Below, one piece after another: positions 10,675 through 20,926 of a DNA stretch of 64,000 nt. Each line of letters starts with the position of its first letter. Position 1 is the stretch's first letter. Under the pieces are notes generated by a model, which did not search any database, was not told where the DNA came from, and was given only the letters and a program-made list of their open reading frames with translations. The translations under genes and the position numbers were made by a program. The DNA is from Gammaproteobacteria bacterium (lineage in GTDB: Bacteria > Pseudomonadota > Gammaproteobacteria > Enterobacterales > Kangiellaceae), in NCBI GenBank assembly GCA_013373375.1, contig JABXHY010000004.1, positions 62,001 to 126,000 of the forward strand, in the 5' to 3' direction.

Positions 10675-11288
10675 TGGGAATCCCCTTCATCGTATCGATA
10701 AGTCTTCGCAGTGATCGACATATCTAATATTTTTTCACCCTCACTGCCAAACACTTCACGATCAGTTGCGGTAATGCTGAAATCATGCAATGTCACAATC
10801 CTTGGCATGTTAGAAACGCGACTGACAAACTCTGCGATCTGGTGATAACCGCCTGAAACACTTATTTGTAGCGGTTCTTCAAAATATATTTCGCGATTAA
10901 CCTCACCTTGCAATGCCATTTTGTTTAATTCTAGGCCTGCAGCTGTGATTGCATAAGAAATCTCATCGACCAAGCCAGGTACTTCACTTCTTTGCGGTAA
11001 TTGTTTTAGTAAAGACTCAAAAGTCTTCTGTATTTGCTCCATTTGTTTCCTGTAAGCATCCAGATGTACCGCTTTTTTCTGTTTAGTTTCAAAATCCTGC
11101 TTTAAACTTCGCTCCTGATTTTTCTCACGCTCAAGAAGATCGAGATCGTCGCTAACCGTAAATTGATACCCCAGTAAGGACACGAGGAGGAATACTATAA
11201 CACCTGCAACAATTTTGACCGGCATCGGCCAGACGCCCATATTGTTAAAATCCAGGTCGTTAATATTAAAGTCTTGCATACTGCTCAT
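10671..11288 (-). CDS. pilO: Type IV pilus alignment protein PilO
   Basis: PilO is a bitopic inner-membrane protein forming a heterodimer with PilN. The 205-residue protein has one transmembrane helix (about residues 24-44), a periplasmic coiled coil (about 48-100) and a C-terminal ferredoxin-like domain. Start and stop are tightly packed against pilN (three-base gap) and pilP (four-base overlap). The conserved segment LKQLPQRSEVPGLVDEIS is typical of PilO. Confidence 0.96.
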   Translation of the reverse strand: MSSMQDFNINDLDFNNMGVWPMPVKIVAGVIVFLLVSLLGYQFTVSDDLDLLEREKNQERSLKQDFETKQKKAVHLDAYRKQMEQIQKTFESLLKQLPQRSEVPGLVDEISYAITAAGLELNKMALQGEVNREIYFEEPLQISVSGGYHQIAEFVSRVSNMPRIVTLHDFSITATDREVFGSEGEKILDMSITAKTYRYDEGDSQ

Positions 11289-11291
11289 AAG

Positions 11292-11857
11292 TTAAGACCC
11301 TCCCGCTTGGTTATCTTCTTTAACAACTTCATCAACTGTTAAAGAGAAGGCTTTTCTACCACCGCCAAACGAGCGATCTGTATCAATATCCTTCAATGTC
11401 CCGTTCTTCAGGTATTCTGATGCATCGATTTTTCGCATAAAAGAAGTTACGCGCTGAGCAGATTCCGCCGAGCCAATCAAAATTAATTGATTGCCTCTTC
11501 TATTCATTGAGCGAAGATTGAGCCCTTCAGGAACCGCTCTCACCATTTCATCAAAAATTCGTACCACTCGTGGGCGGCTTTGCTGCAAACTTGTAATCAT
11601 TTTCATTCTGTCAATCAGTCGTTGACGCTCTTGCTCTAACTTTTGAATTTCTTGTATTTGCTGGTCTAGCTTAGCTATCTCAGCTTTGAGAAAATTATTT
11701 CGACTAACTTGGCTTTCAATTTGTAAACTAACGGTATACTTATAAGAAAACACGACAACGATACCGAGCACCAAAACGAGTCCAAGCATACTTAAAAACT
11801 GACGCTGCCTCTCTTTTCGAAGCTCCTCGCGCCATGGTAATAAATTAATGCGTGACA

Positions 11858-11858
<1 letters not shown>
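11292..11858 (-). CDS. pilN: Type IV pilus assembly protein PilN
   Basis: PilN binds cytoplasmic PilM through its short N-terminal tail and PilO through its periplasmic part. The tail motif RINLLPWRE is present at residues 3-11, followed by one membrane helix (about 22-42), a coiled coil and a ferredoxin-like domain. The open frame extends eleven codons further upstream, but the ATG at 11856-11858 is chosen: it puts the conserved tail at the N-terminus, overlaps the pilM stop as TAATG, and has GGAG nine bases upstream. The length is then 188 residues, normal for the family. Confidence 0.96.
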
Positions 11859-13105
<1,247 letters not shown>

Positions 13106-15601
13106 ATGAAATATCTACTGAAAGCGCTATTAAATGGCGGATATTTTGTGATCCTCTTCGCAATAGCTGGTGTAATGGGCTTTGGAGGCCTTTACCTTTA
13201 TCTCGGACCTAATTTGCCGAACGTCGATTCCATTCGTGAAATTCGGTTACAAACTCCGATGACGGTTTACAGTAGTGAAGGAGACCTGATTGCAGAGTTT
13301 GGTGACAAGCGTCGCATTCCAATTACATTAAGTCAGGTACCACAGACTTTTATCCATGCGCTTATTGCAACAGAAGATAAGCGATTTTACGAGCACTCAG
13401 GGGTTGATTTTTTAGGGGTAATGCGTGCATTTGTGAACAATATCACAACGGGCACTCGAAGCCAGGGCGCAAGCACTATAACCCAGTTAGTCGCTCGTAA
13501 TGTTTACCTGAACCGAAAAAAGACCTTTACTCGAAAATTTCGAGAAATGTTTCTCGCATGGAAAATTGAATCTGAAATTTCTAAGAATGAAATATTAGAG
13601 CTGTTTATCAACAAAGCGCACTTTAGTCATAGGGCTTATGGTCTAGGAGCCGCAGCTCAAGTTTATTACGGGAAAGAAATTAATGAGCTTGAACTGCATC
13701 AAGTAGCAGTATTGGCCGGAATCCCCAAGGGAGAGTCAATTTACAATCCTCTCTCAAATCCAGAGAAAGCCTTAGAGCGTCGAAATCACGTTCTTGGACG
13801 AATGCTTGCTGAAGGATACATCACCGAAGAAGAGCATAATGATGCTGTTGCTTTACCGATTGAATCCAGCAAGCACGGAGCAGACGTATCCTTTTCCGCA
13901 CCTTATTTAGCAGAAATGGTTAGAAGAGACATTATCGAACGTTTCGGTAGAGAAGCTGCTTACAATAATGGCTTCCGAATTTACACCACACTTAATAACA
14001 AGCTTCAAATCGGAGCACAGGCGGCGCTTCGCAAAAGCCTTCTGGAGTATACGGAACGACATGGGTACAGAGGCCCCGAACAATCCATCGAGAACTTTGA
14101 AGAGCTCACAAAAGAAGAAAGAGTCGATTACTTAAAAAGCTTACCCGACATTGCCAATATGGATTCAGCACTGACGTTAGCTTTGGATGAGGAAAACAAT
14201 ACTCTTGTGGCACTTCACGAAAACGGCTCTGAAGTATCGATTTCCTGGGATGGGATGAAATGGGCAGCGCCTTTTATCGATAACGACAAAAAAGGAGCCG
14301 CTCCGAAAAAGCCATCCGATATCCTAAAGCCTGGCGATGTAATTCGGGTAATAAAAGATACTGATCTCGGCTACAAGTTAACCCAGATTCCCGAAGTCAG
14401 CGGAGGATTTATCGCACTCAACCCCCAATCGGGTGCGATTGAAGCCTTGGTCGGCGGATACGATTTTACTTTAAATCAATTTAATATGGTGACGCAGGCT
14501 CGCCGTCAGCCAGGTTCTAATATAAAGCCTTTTATCTATTCTGCAGCGCTCGAGAAGGGCTACACTGCTGCCAGCGTACTCAATGACGCTCCATTTGTTA
14601 AAGAAGATAAGACAGCCGAAGACTTTTGGCGACCCAAAAATGACAGTGGGCGATATAAGGGCCTAACAAGACTAAGAGACGCTTTAAGGTATTCAAATAA
14701 CTCTATTTCAGTTCGGCTAATGAATGAAATTGGTCCATCCTATGCGGAAGACTATTTACTCAACTTTGGGTTTCCTGACGAATACATGGAACCTTACACT
14801 TCTCTTGCGCTAGGCTCAGCGTCTTTCACGCCAATTGAAGTAGCCACTGGGTATGCGACTTTCGCCAATGGCGGATACAAAGTGAGCCCTTATTTTATCG
14901 AACGAATCGAAACAGCCAACGAAGACGTGTTGTTCAAAGCTGAGCCGGTAAAAGTATGTACCGAGTGTGAAAAGTTGCTTGCCGAACTCGAAGAATTGCC
15001 AAAACAGCAGCAAGTCTCAGAACAAACTCTGGATGACCAAGCTTCAGCGTTGGATACCCCTTTAACGCCAGAGCCATTGCTTCCAATTGATGAAGAAAAA
15101 ATCGCTAAACGGGTGGTAGAGCCAAGAAATGTCTTCATCGTAAATTCGATGATGAAAGATGTTATTCATCGCGGCACAGCATGGAGACAGCTTTACAACA
15201 CCGGAAGCCCATTACTTAGACGGAATGATATTGGCGGGAAAACAGGGACAACCAATGATGCCAAAGATGCTTGGTTTTCTGGGTTCAATGGTGATTACGT
15301 TGCAACCGCCTGGGTTGGTTTTGCCGACTATTCACTCTCTCTTGGAAAACGAGAGTACGGAGGTAAAGCCGCTTTACCAATTTGGCAAAAGTTCATGGAG
15401 ATGGCGTTGAGTGGAAAACCAGAAAACACAATGCCTCAACCAGAAGGTATTGTTACAGCCAGAATTAACCCTGAGTCTGGAAAACTTGCTAGTAGCTCAA
15501 CAGAAAAAGCTATTTTTGAAATTTTCCGAACTGAATTTCTACCGGAGAAAGAAGCGGACAAAAATGAAGTACCAAATGTTTTTGACGAAGACATCTTTTA
15601 A
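13106..15601 (+). CDS. mrcA: Penicillin-binding protein 1a, bifunctional
   Basis: This 831-residue class A PBP polymerises and crosslinks peptidoglycan. After an N-terminal membrane helix (about 10-32) comes the GT51 glycosyltransferase with the catalytic segment ATEDKRFYEHSGVD and RSQGASTITQLVARN. An OB-like insert follows, then the transpeptidase with SxxK motif in QPGSNIKPF, the SxN motif in RYSNNSIS and KTG motif in GGKTGTTNDAKDAWFSG. The length matches E. coli MrcA. The ribosome-binding site is weak. It is divergent from pilM and convergent with rpmE, with a strong bidirectional terminator between. Confidence 0.97.
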   Translation: MKYLLKALLNGGYFVILFAIAGVMGFGGLYLYLGPNLPNVDSIREIRLQTPMTVYSSEGDLIAEFGDKRRIPITLSQVPQTFIHALIATEDKRFYEHSGVDFLGVMRAFVNNITTGTRSQGASTITQLVARNVYLNRKKTFTRKFREMFLAWKIESEISKNEILELFINKAHFSHRAYGLGAAAQVYYGKEINELELHQVAVLAGIPKGESIYNPLSNPEKALERRNHVLGRMLAEGYITEEEHNDAVALPIESSKHGADVSFSAPYLAEMVRRDIIERFGREAAYNNGFRIYTTLNNKLQIGAQAALRKSLLEYTERHGYRGPEQSIENFEELTKEERVDYLKSLPDIANMDSALTLALDEENNTLVALHENGSEVSISWDGMKWAAPFIDNDKKGAAPKKPSDILKPGDVIRVIKDTDLGYKLTQIPEVSGGFIALNPQSGAIEALVGGYDFTLNQFNMVTQARRQPGSNIKPFIYSAALEKGYTAASVLNDAPFVKEDKTAEDFWRPKNDSGRYKGLTRLRDALRYSNNSISVRLMNEIGPSYAEDYLLNFGFPDEYMEPYTSLALGSASFTPIEVATGYATFANGGYKVSPYFIERIETANEDVLFKAEPVKVCTECEKLLAELEELPKQQQVSEQTLDDQASALDTPLTPEPLLPIDEEKIAKRVVEPRNVFIVNSMMKDVIHRGTAWRQLYNTGSPLLRRNDIGGKTGTTNDAKDAWFSGFNGDYVATAWVGFADYSLSLGKREYGGKAALPIWQKFMEMALSGKPENTMPQPEGIVTARINPESGKLASSSTEKAIFEIFRTEFLPEKEADKNEVPNVFDEDIF

Positions 15602-15627
15602 CATGCCTTTCGTTTTAATCCTACATG

Positions 15628-15645
15628 TTATGCTTTAAAGCATAA
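15628..15645. repeat. 18-bp perfect palindrome after mrcA
   Basis: TTATGCTTTAAAGCATAA reads the same on both strands. It sits between the mrcA stop and the GC-rich terminator. It has no loop and no following T-run, so it is not itself a standard terminator; it may be an mRNA 3'-end hairpin or a protein-binding site. Function unknown. Confidence 0.6.
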
Positions 15646-15662
15646 AAGCAAGCAAATAAAAA

Positions 15663-15686
15663 GGGCGCCAATTGGCGCCCTTTTTT
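15663..15686. terminator. Bidirectional terminator between mrcA and rpmE
   Basis: GGGCGCCAATTGGCGCCC (15663-15680) is a perfect palindrome with an A-run before and six Ts after it, so it can terminate transcripts arriving from mrcA and from rpmE. Confidence 0.92.
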
Positions 15687-15703
15687 CAATCTTTACGAAT
15701 GAC

Positions 15704-15916
15704 TTATTTTTTGCCGCGAGCACCAAAACGCTTACGGAAACGGTCAACTCGGCCACCAGTATCAACAATTTTCTGCTTACCAGTGAAAAATGGGTGACAC
15801 GCTGAACATACGTCCAAATTAATGTCTTTACCCAAAGTTGAACCTACTTTGATTACATTGCCACAACTGCAAGTTGCTGTAATCTCTTCGTATTTAGGAT
15901 GTATACCTTGTTTCAT
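15704..15916 (-). CDS. rpmE: 50S ribosomal protein L31
   Basis: This is the 70-residue L31 of the large ribosomal subunit. The zinc-ribbon cysteines are in CSCGN (near residues 16-18) and [13 protein letters not shown] (37-40), so this is the zinc-containing (C+) form. The C-terminal [11 protein letters not shown] is typical. The open frame extends 41 codons further upstream, but the ATG at 15914-15916 gives the family N-terminus MKQGIHPKY and has an AGAGAGAA site just before it. It lies next to priA on the opposite strand, a common arrangement. Confidence 0.97.
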   Translation of the reverse strand: MKQGIHPKYEEITATCSCGNVIKVGSTLGKDINLDVCSACHPFFTGKQKIVDTGGRVDRFRKRFGARGKK

Positions 15917-16135
15917 TACAAATTCTCTCTGTGCTTGTGGATCGCTATTCCTAGGTTCTATCGATATACCGGATACCTGAAACACCATCCACCCAATTAG
16001 GGGACGCGAGATCATACTCGTGCATCGAACGAAATTCAACCACTAATCTGACACCATTCAATTTTACTTTACTTCTTGATGAAAGCCCCTACCATTGGCT
16101 GACTTAATACAGCAACTATATATGTCCATATCGGT

Positions 16136-18382
16136 TTGTCGAATTCACTGGTTCAAGTAGCGCTTCCGCTACCGCTGCGAAAAAATTTTGATTATCTTGT
16201 TTCCGGCTCACCACCGCCGGTCGGCGTGCGCGTCAAAGTACCGTTTGGCAATAAGCTATTAATTGGTGTATCCGTCGGAGTAAGTCAAAACAGCAACATT
16301 GATCGAGCCAAACTCAAGTTTATAGATTCAGTACTGGACAATTCACCCATACTCCCGGAAGAGCTGTGGCAACTGATTGAGAGAACGGCGCGTTACTATC
16401 ATCACCCTTGGGGAGAGACCCTTTCTACAGCTCTCCCCAATGCATTAATGAAGGGTGAGAAGGCAGAACTTAAACCGATTAACTATTGGCAAATCACTCA
16501 CGCAGGACTGGAGGCAATTCCCAATTTACCAAGTCGTTCGGTTCGAATTCAACAAGCTTTGAGGGCTTTAGAGTCAAGTAAGCCAACCAGCGAAGAGTCA
16601 CTCAAAGCAAATGAAATTCAACTTGCTACCTTAAGAAAATTGCAAGATAAAGGTTGGGCAACTTGCTCTGAACTTGAACAAGGATCTGTGAGGCAATCAT
16701 CTTGTGACCAAAATTGCCTTGAGCTGAATGCGTCCTCCTCAAGCAATACTGGTGCGCAACCTATTAGCAGGCACTCGCTTACTCCAGAACAAAAGAGTGT
16801 TGTCGAACAAGTATTGGCAAAAACTCAAGAGTTTCATCCGGTGCTAATTGATGGAATAACCGGCAGTGGCAAAACAGAAGTCTATTTAAATATCATCGAG
16901 CATGTAACACAAACAGGGCAACAGGCTCTGGTATTGGTTCCCGAAATAGGCCTGACGCCACAGACTATCCGACGCTTTGAATCTAGATTTCCGAATAAAG
17001 TTGCGAGTATTCATTCAGGACTGACCGATAAGCAGCGTTTAAACCATTGGCTAAAAGCCAGAGCTGGGATTGTTGATATTATTATTGGTACTCGCTCTGC
17101 GGTATTTACACCCTTTAAAAATCTCGGCATCGTTATCGTTGATGAAGAGCACGACTTATCCTTTAAACAAAGTGATGGTTTACGTTACTCTTCTCGCGAT
17201 CTCTCACTGTTCAGAGGGCAAATAGAACAAGTTCCTGTCATACTTGGGAGTGCAACGCCCTCTTTAGAAACTCTTTATAATGCTAAGCATAAAAACTTTT
17301 CACACTTACTTCTTAAGCAGCGTGCCACTGGCGCGACTTTGCCCGAAATCACCATTGAGAATTGTAAGGACCAGCCTCTTCAGGAAGGCTTTACCAAGCC
17401 GTTATTAAACAAAATGTACCAGCATTTGAAGAAAAACCAACAAGTACTGGTATTCATTAATCGACGTGGTTTTGCTCCGGTTTTACTTTGCCATCGATGC
17501 AGTTGGATGGCTGACTGCAAGCGCTGCGATGCTCACCTGACGCTGCATCAATCAAAACAGAACGATTACCTTCAATGCCATCACTGCGGCGGTTATCAAT
17601 CTCTACCTACACAATGCCCACAATGTCACGCGGCTGACTTGCTGGCAGTAGGACAAGGAACCGAGCGCGTCGAACAATTTCTTTCGAGTTACTTTTCGCA
17701 ATACCCCATCCAACGGATTGATCGAGATACAACTCGACGCAAAAGCGCAATGAGCGACTTTGTTGATGCAGCCAAAAAAGGTGATACTAAAATTTTAGTG
17801 GGCACCCAAATGCTGGCAAAAGGACATCATTTCCCCAAGATGTCTTTGGTCGTCATTCTGGATATTGATGGAGCTTTGTTTAGTAGCGACTTCAGGGCAC
17901 AGGAAAGAGCGGCTCAGTTAATAACGCAGGTGTCAGGACGTGCGGGTCGCAGTGAAACAGAAGGAGAAGTGGTGATTCAAACTCATTACGCAGATCACTC
18001 CTTGCTAGCAGACTTGAAAAACAAAAGTTACTCCGAGCTTGCACAAAGACTTTTGCAAGAACGAAAGGACACGCTACTACCACCTTACTCTCATATCGCT
18101 TTGTTTCGAGCCGAATCCCTAAAAAAACAAGACGCTCAAGATTTTCTGCGAGAAGTATCCAGTTTGTTTACGAATTCGAATGATGCTCTTGAAGTACTAG
18201 GTCCCGTCGCTTGCACTATTAGTCGAAAAGCTGGACGCTTTCGTTTTCAATTGATGCTTAACTCCTCTAATCGAGCCCAACTTCATCAATTAATTGCGCA
18301 ACATTTGCCAACGATTGAGTCGTCGAAGCGCGCCTCGAAAATCCGATGGTCGTTAGACATAGATGCTCAGGATCTGCTTTAA
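16136..18382 (+). CDS. priA: Primosomal protein N', replication-restart helicase
   Basis: PriA recognises stalled forks and reloads the replisome. The 748-residue protein has an N-terminal fork-binding domain (VQVALPLPLRKNFDYLV), a winged-helix part, helicase motifs (Walker A GITGSGKTEVYL, DEEHDLSFKQ, GSATPSLE) and an embedded double zinc site of eight cysteines between CHRCSWMADCKRC and CHHCGGYQSLPTQCPQC, then HFPKMSLVVILDID and GRAGR motifs. The start codon is TTG at 16136; no in-frame ATG precedes the conserved N-terminus, and an ATG at 16122 is in another frame. Confidence 0.96.
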   Translation: MSNSLVQVALPLPLRKNFDYLVSGSPPPVGVRVKVPFGNKLLIGVSVGVSQNSNIDRAKLKFIDSVLDNSPILPEELWQLIERTARYYHHPWGETLSTALPNALMKGEKAELKPINYWQITHAGLEAIPNLPSRSVRIQQALRALESSKPTSEESLKANEIQLATLRKLQDKGWATCSELEQGSVRQSSCDQNCLELNASSSSNTGAQPISRHSLTPEQKSVVEQVLAKTQEFHPVLIDGITGSGKTEVYLNIIEHVTQTGQQALVLVPEIGLTPQTIRRFESRFPNKVASIHSGLTDKQRLNHWLKARAGIVDIIIGTRSAVFTPFKNLGIVIVDEEHDLSFKQSDGLRYSSRDLSLFRGQIEQVPVILGSATPSLETLYNAKHKNFSHLLLKQRATGATLPEITIENCKDQPLQEGFTKPLLNKMYQHLKKNQQVLVFINRRGFAPVLLCHRCSWMADCKRCDAHLTLHQSKQNDYLQCHHCGGYQSLPTQCPQCHAADLLAVGQGTERVEQFLSSYFSQYPIQRIDRDTTRRKSAMSDFVDAAKKGDTKILVGTQMLAKGHHFPKMSLVVILDIDGALFSSDFRAQERAAQLITQVSGRAGRSETEGEVVIQTHYADHSLLADLKNKSYSELAQRLLQERKDTLLPPYSHIALFRAESLKKQDAQDFLREVSSLFTNSNDALEVLGPVACTISRKAGRFRFQLMLNSSNRAQLHQLIAQHLPTIESSKRASKIRWSLDIDAQDLL

Positions 18383-18510
18383 ACTCACAGGTCTTCATAG
18401 GTGAACCTGCAGAATTCACAATTATCACCGAATCCACTCATTAAGCTATCGAAAATCCGAACAGATTAAAGGATAATGAGGCAAATTTGTGTCGAAACAA
18501 CCGCTAACTA

Positions 18511-20214
18511 ATGAAAGATACCTTATTACAATTACTACAACAGGCCATCGCTCAACTCAAAGTTGAAGGGCTTCTTGAAAATGACTTTGAAGCTCGGCTT
18601 CAGGTTACGCATACCAAAGACAAATCACATGGTGATTTGGCGACTAATTTAGCAATGATGCTGGCGAAGCCTATCGGCAAGTCACCGAGAGATGTCGCAC
18701 AGCTTATTATCAATGCGTTGCCTGAATCTCAGGCTATTAAAAAAGTAGACATTGCAGGTCCTGGATTTATCAACTTTTTCATGGCGCAGGACGCGCAAAG
18801 TGCCGTTATAAAGTCGGTAATTGAACAGAGCAGCCAATTCGGTCATAACAACGTCGGTAATAACAAAAAAGTGCAGGTGGAATTTGTTTCGGCCAACCCA
18901 ACGGGACCATTACATGTTGGTCACGGTCGTGGAGCGGCAGTGGGAGATTGTATTTGTCGACTGTTAAACGCTACCGGATGGGATGTTACCGCAGAGTTCT
19001 ATTACAACGATGCCGGACAGCAAATTAATAATTTGGCTTTGTCCGTTCAAGCTCGATGTAAAAATAAAACACCCGATGATTCCGGATGGCAAGATGATTG
19101 GTATCGTGGCGAGTATATTGTCGATGTCGCCAATGATTACATGACAAAAGCAAGCATCGATGCAGAAGACCAACACGTAACAGGCAAAGGTGATCCTGAC
19201 GATCTTGATGCCATACGCCATTTTGCCGTTGCGTATTTACGACGCGAACAAGATCTCGACTTGAAAGCTTTTGCGGTAAATTTTGATAATTACTTCTTGG
19301 AATCTTCGTTGTACGAAGACGGCAAAGTTGAGGCCACGGTTAACCGATTAGTCGACAATGGGTTTACTTACGAAGATGGCGGAGCTCTTTGGTTAAAAAC
19401 AACCGATTTCGGCGATGACAAAGATCGTGTGATGCGCAAAAAAGAAGGTGGCTTCACCTATTTTGTTCCAGATGTTGCCTATCATCTCGACAAATTCCAA
19501 AGAGGTTTCGAACGAGTCATCAATGAACAAGGTGCCGACCACCATTCTACAATCACGCGAGTGCGCGCAGGTTTACAAGCGTTAAACCAAGGTATTCCAC
19601 AAGGCTATCCAGAGTACGTATTGCATCAGATGGTAACCGTTATGCGTGGCGGTGAAGAAGTAAAAATTTCCAAACGAGCGGGAAGCTACGTAACTTTACG
19701 CGACTTAATTGACGAAGTTGGCCGTGACGCCACTCGATACTTTTTAGCAGCACGACGTGCCGAGTCACAGTTAACTTTTGATATTGAACTTGCAAAGTCA
19801 CAAACTAATGATAATCCAGTTTTTTACATTCAGTATGCACACGCGAGAATTTGTTCTACTTTAAGGGAAATTGTTAAGCAATCTAGGGAATACTCACAGG
19901 AAATAGGTGTAGAAAACCTGAACCTCCTTACTCTCGAGCATGAAACCCAAATCATGGATAAAATGAGTCAGTTCCCTGATTTAGTTAATGCAGCCGCTAA
20001 TAATTGCGAACCTCACGTTATCGCACATTACTTGCGTGAGTTAGCAGCGCTGCTTCATGGCTATTATCAAGCTGGCAAAGAAGATGAGTCCTTACGCTGG
20101 ATTGTCGAAGACAATAATGTATGCCAAGCTCGTTTAACATTGATTACTGCGGTTCGTCAGGTTTTGGCTAATGGATTGGAATTGTTAGGTGTGAGCGCAC
20201 CAGAATCCATGTAA
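18511..20214 (+). CDS. argS: Arginyl-tRNA synthetase
   Basis: ArgS charges tRNA-Arg. The 567-residue class I enzyme has the N-terminal Add-1 domain for tRNA recognition (about 5-100), the HIGH-type motif in NPTGPLHVGHGRG, the KMSK-like KISKRAG segment and a C-terminal DALR anticodon-binding domain ending GLELLGVSAPESM. The length is normal. The ribosome-binding site before the ATG is weak. It lies between priA and the FtsN-like SPOR gene as in Pseudomonas. Confidence 0.97.
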   Translation: MKDTLLQLLQQAIAQLKVEGLLENDFEARLQVTHTKDKSHGDLATNLAMMLAKPIGKSPRDVAQLIINALPESQAIKKVDIAGPGFINFFMAQDAQSAVIKSVIEQSSQFGHNNVGNNKKVQVEFVSANPTGPLHVGHGRGAAVGDCICRLLNATGWDVTAEFYYNDAGQQINNLALSVQARCKNKTPDDSGWQDDWYRGEYIVDVANDYMTKASIDAEDQHVTGKGDPDDLDAIRHFAVAYLRREQDLDLKAFAVNFDNYFLESSLYEDGKVEATVNRLVDNGFTYEDGGALWLKTTDFGDDKDRVMRKKEGGFTYFVPDVAYHLDKFQRGFERVINEQGADHHSTITRVRAGLQALNQGIPQGYPEYVLHQMVTVMRGGEEVKISKRAGSYVTLRDLIDEVGRDATRYFLAARRAESQLTFDIELAKSQTNDNPVFYIQYAHARICSTLREIVKQSREYSQEIGVENLNLLTLEHETQIMDKMSQFPDLVNAAANNCEPHVIAHYLRELAALLHGYYQAGKEDESLRWIVEDNNVCQARLTLITAVRQVLANGLELLGVSAPESM

Positions 20215-20326
20215 AGGCCCTTTACTTGATTAATTAACACTAAGCTAATTAACAGTAAAAAAATAATCATAGTACTAGCATAAATTAATAAACAGCGTTA
20301 AGCGTGAATAAAAGTTGATTTGAAGT

Positions 20327-20890
20327 ATGCCAAGAGATTACGCAAAAAGATCCAGCAATAAGCCAAAGCGTCGTAATGCGACACGTCGTAAGAAACAAGG
20401 CTTTCCTACAGCAGCCGTTTTGGTGGTCGGAATGATTTTAGGTGGTTTTGTTGGTTTTTTAGTGTATTTAAAATGGATACCCGCGAAAAGTAATCCGACG
20501 CCAAAAACAGTTGTGACTAAGGAAAATCAAACCAAGTCACCAGAAAAAATTGAACAACCCAAAGTTCCAAAGTATACCTTCCACGATATTTTAGAAGACA
20601 AAGAAGTTGTCATTCCAGAGGAAGACTTAAAGCGTCCAGAGAACATAGTATCGATGGAATATTTGATGCCTTGCGGTTCGTTTCGAAATAACGACATTGC
20701 AGATGCATTAAAAGCTAAAATTGCATTTTTAGGCTACGAAAGCTCTATCCTTCCAGTTGATGCAGAGTCAGGACGTTGGTATCGCGTACAACTCGGTCCT
20801 TTCGCGAGTAAAAGACAAGCAGAGTCAATACGTCATCGTTTGCAAGAAAATGATATTAATGACTGTAAAATCTGGGGCAAGAAGCTTTAG
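20327..20890 (+). CDS. FtsN-like SPOR-domain protein
   Basis: This 187-residue bitopic protein has a highly basic cytoplasmic tail (residues 1-26), one membrane helix (about 27-48), a charged linker and a C-terminal SPOR domain (about 112-187; MPCGSFRNND opening and VQLGPFASKRQAE). SPOR domains bind denuded glycan strands at the division septum. The gene is shorter than E. coli FtsN but sits in the ftsN position after argS and, in related genomes, directly before hslV. Here about 28 kb separate it from hslV. It is probably the divisome activator FtsN or a close relative; the symbol is left open because FtsN proteins are weakly conserved outside SPOR. Confidence 0.85.
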   Translation: MPRDYAKRSSNKPKRRNATRRKKQGFPTAAVLVVGMILGGFVGFLVYLKWIPAKSNPTPKTVVTKENQTKSPEKIEQPKVPKYTFHDILEDKEVVIPEEDLKRPENIVSMEYLMPCGSFRNNDIADALKAKIAFLGYESSILPVDAESGRWYRVQLGPFASKRQAESIRHRLQENDINDCKIWGKKL

Positions 20891-20926
20891 TTGATAGACA
20901 ATTAAAAAATCTTAGGAAAAGTAAAC

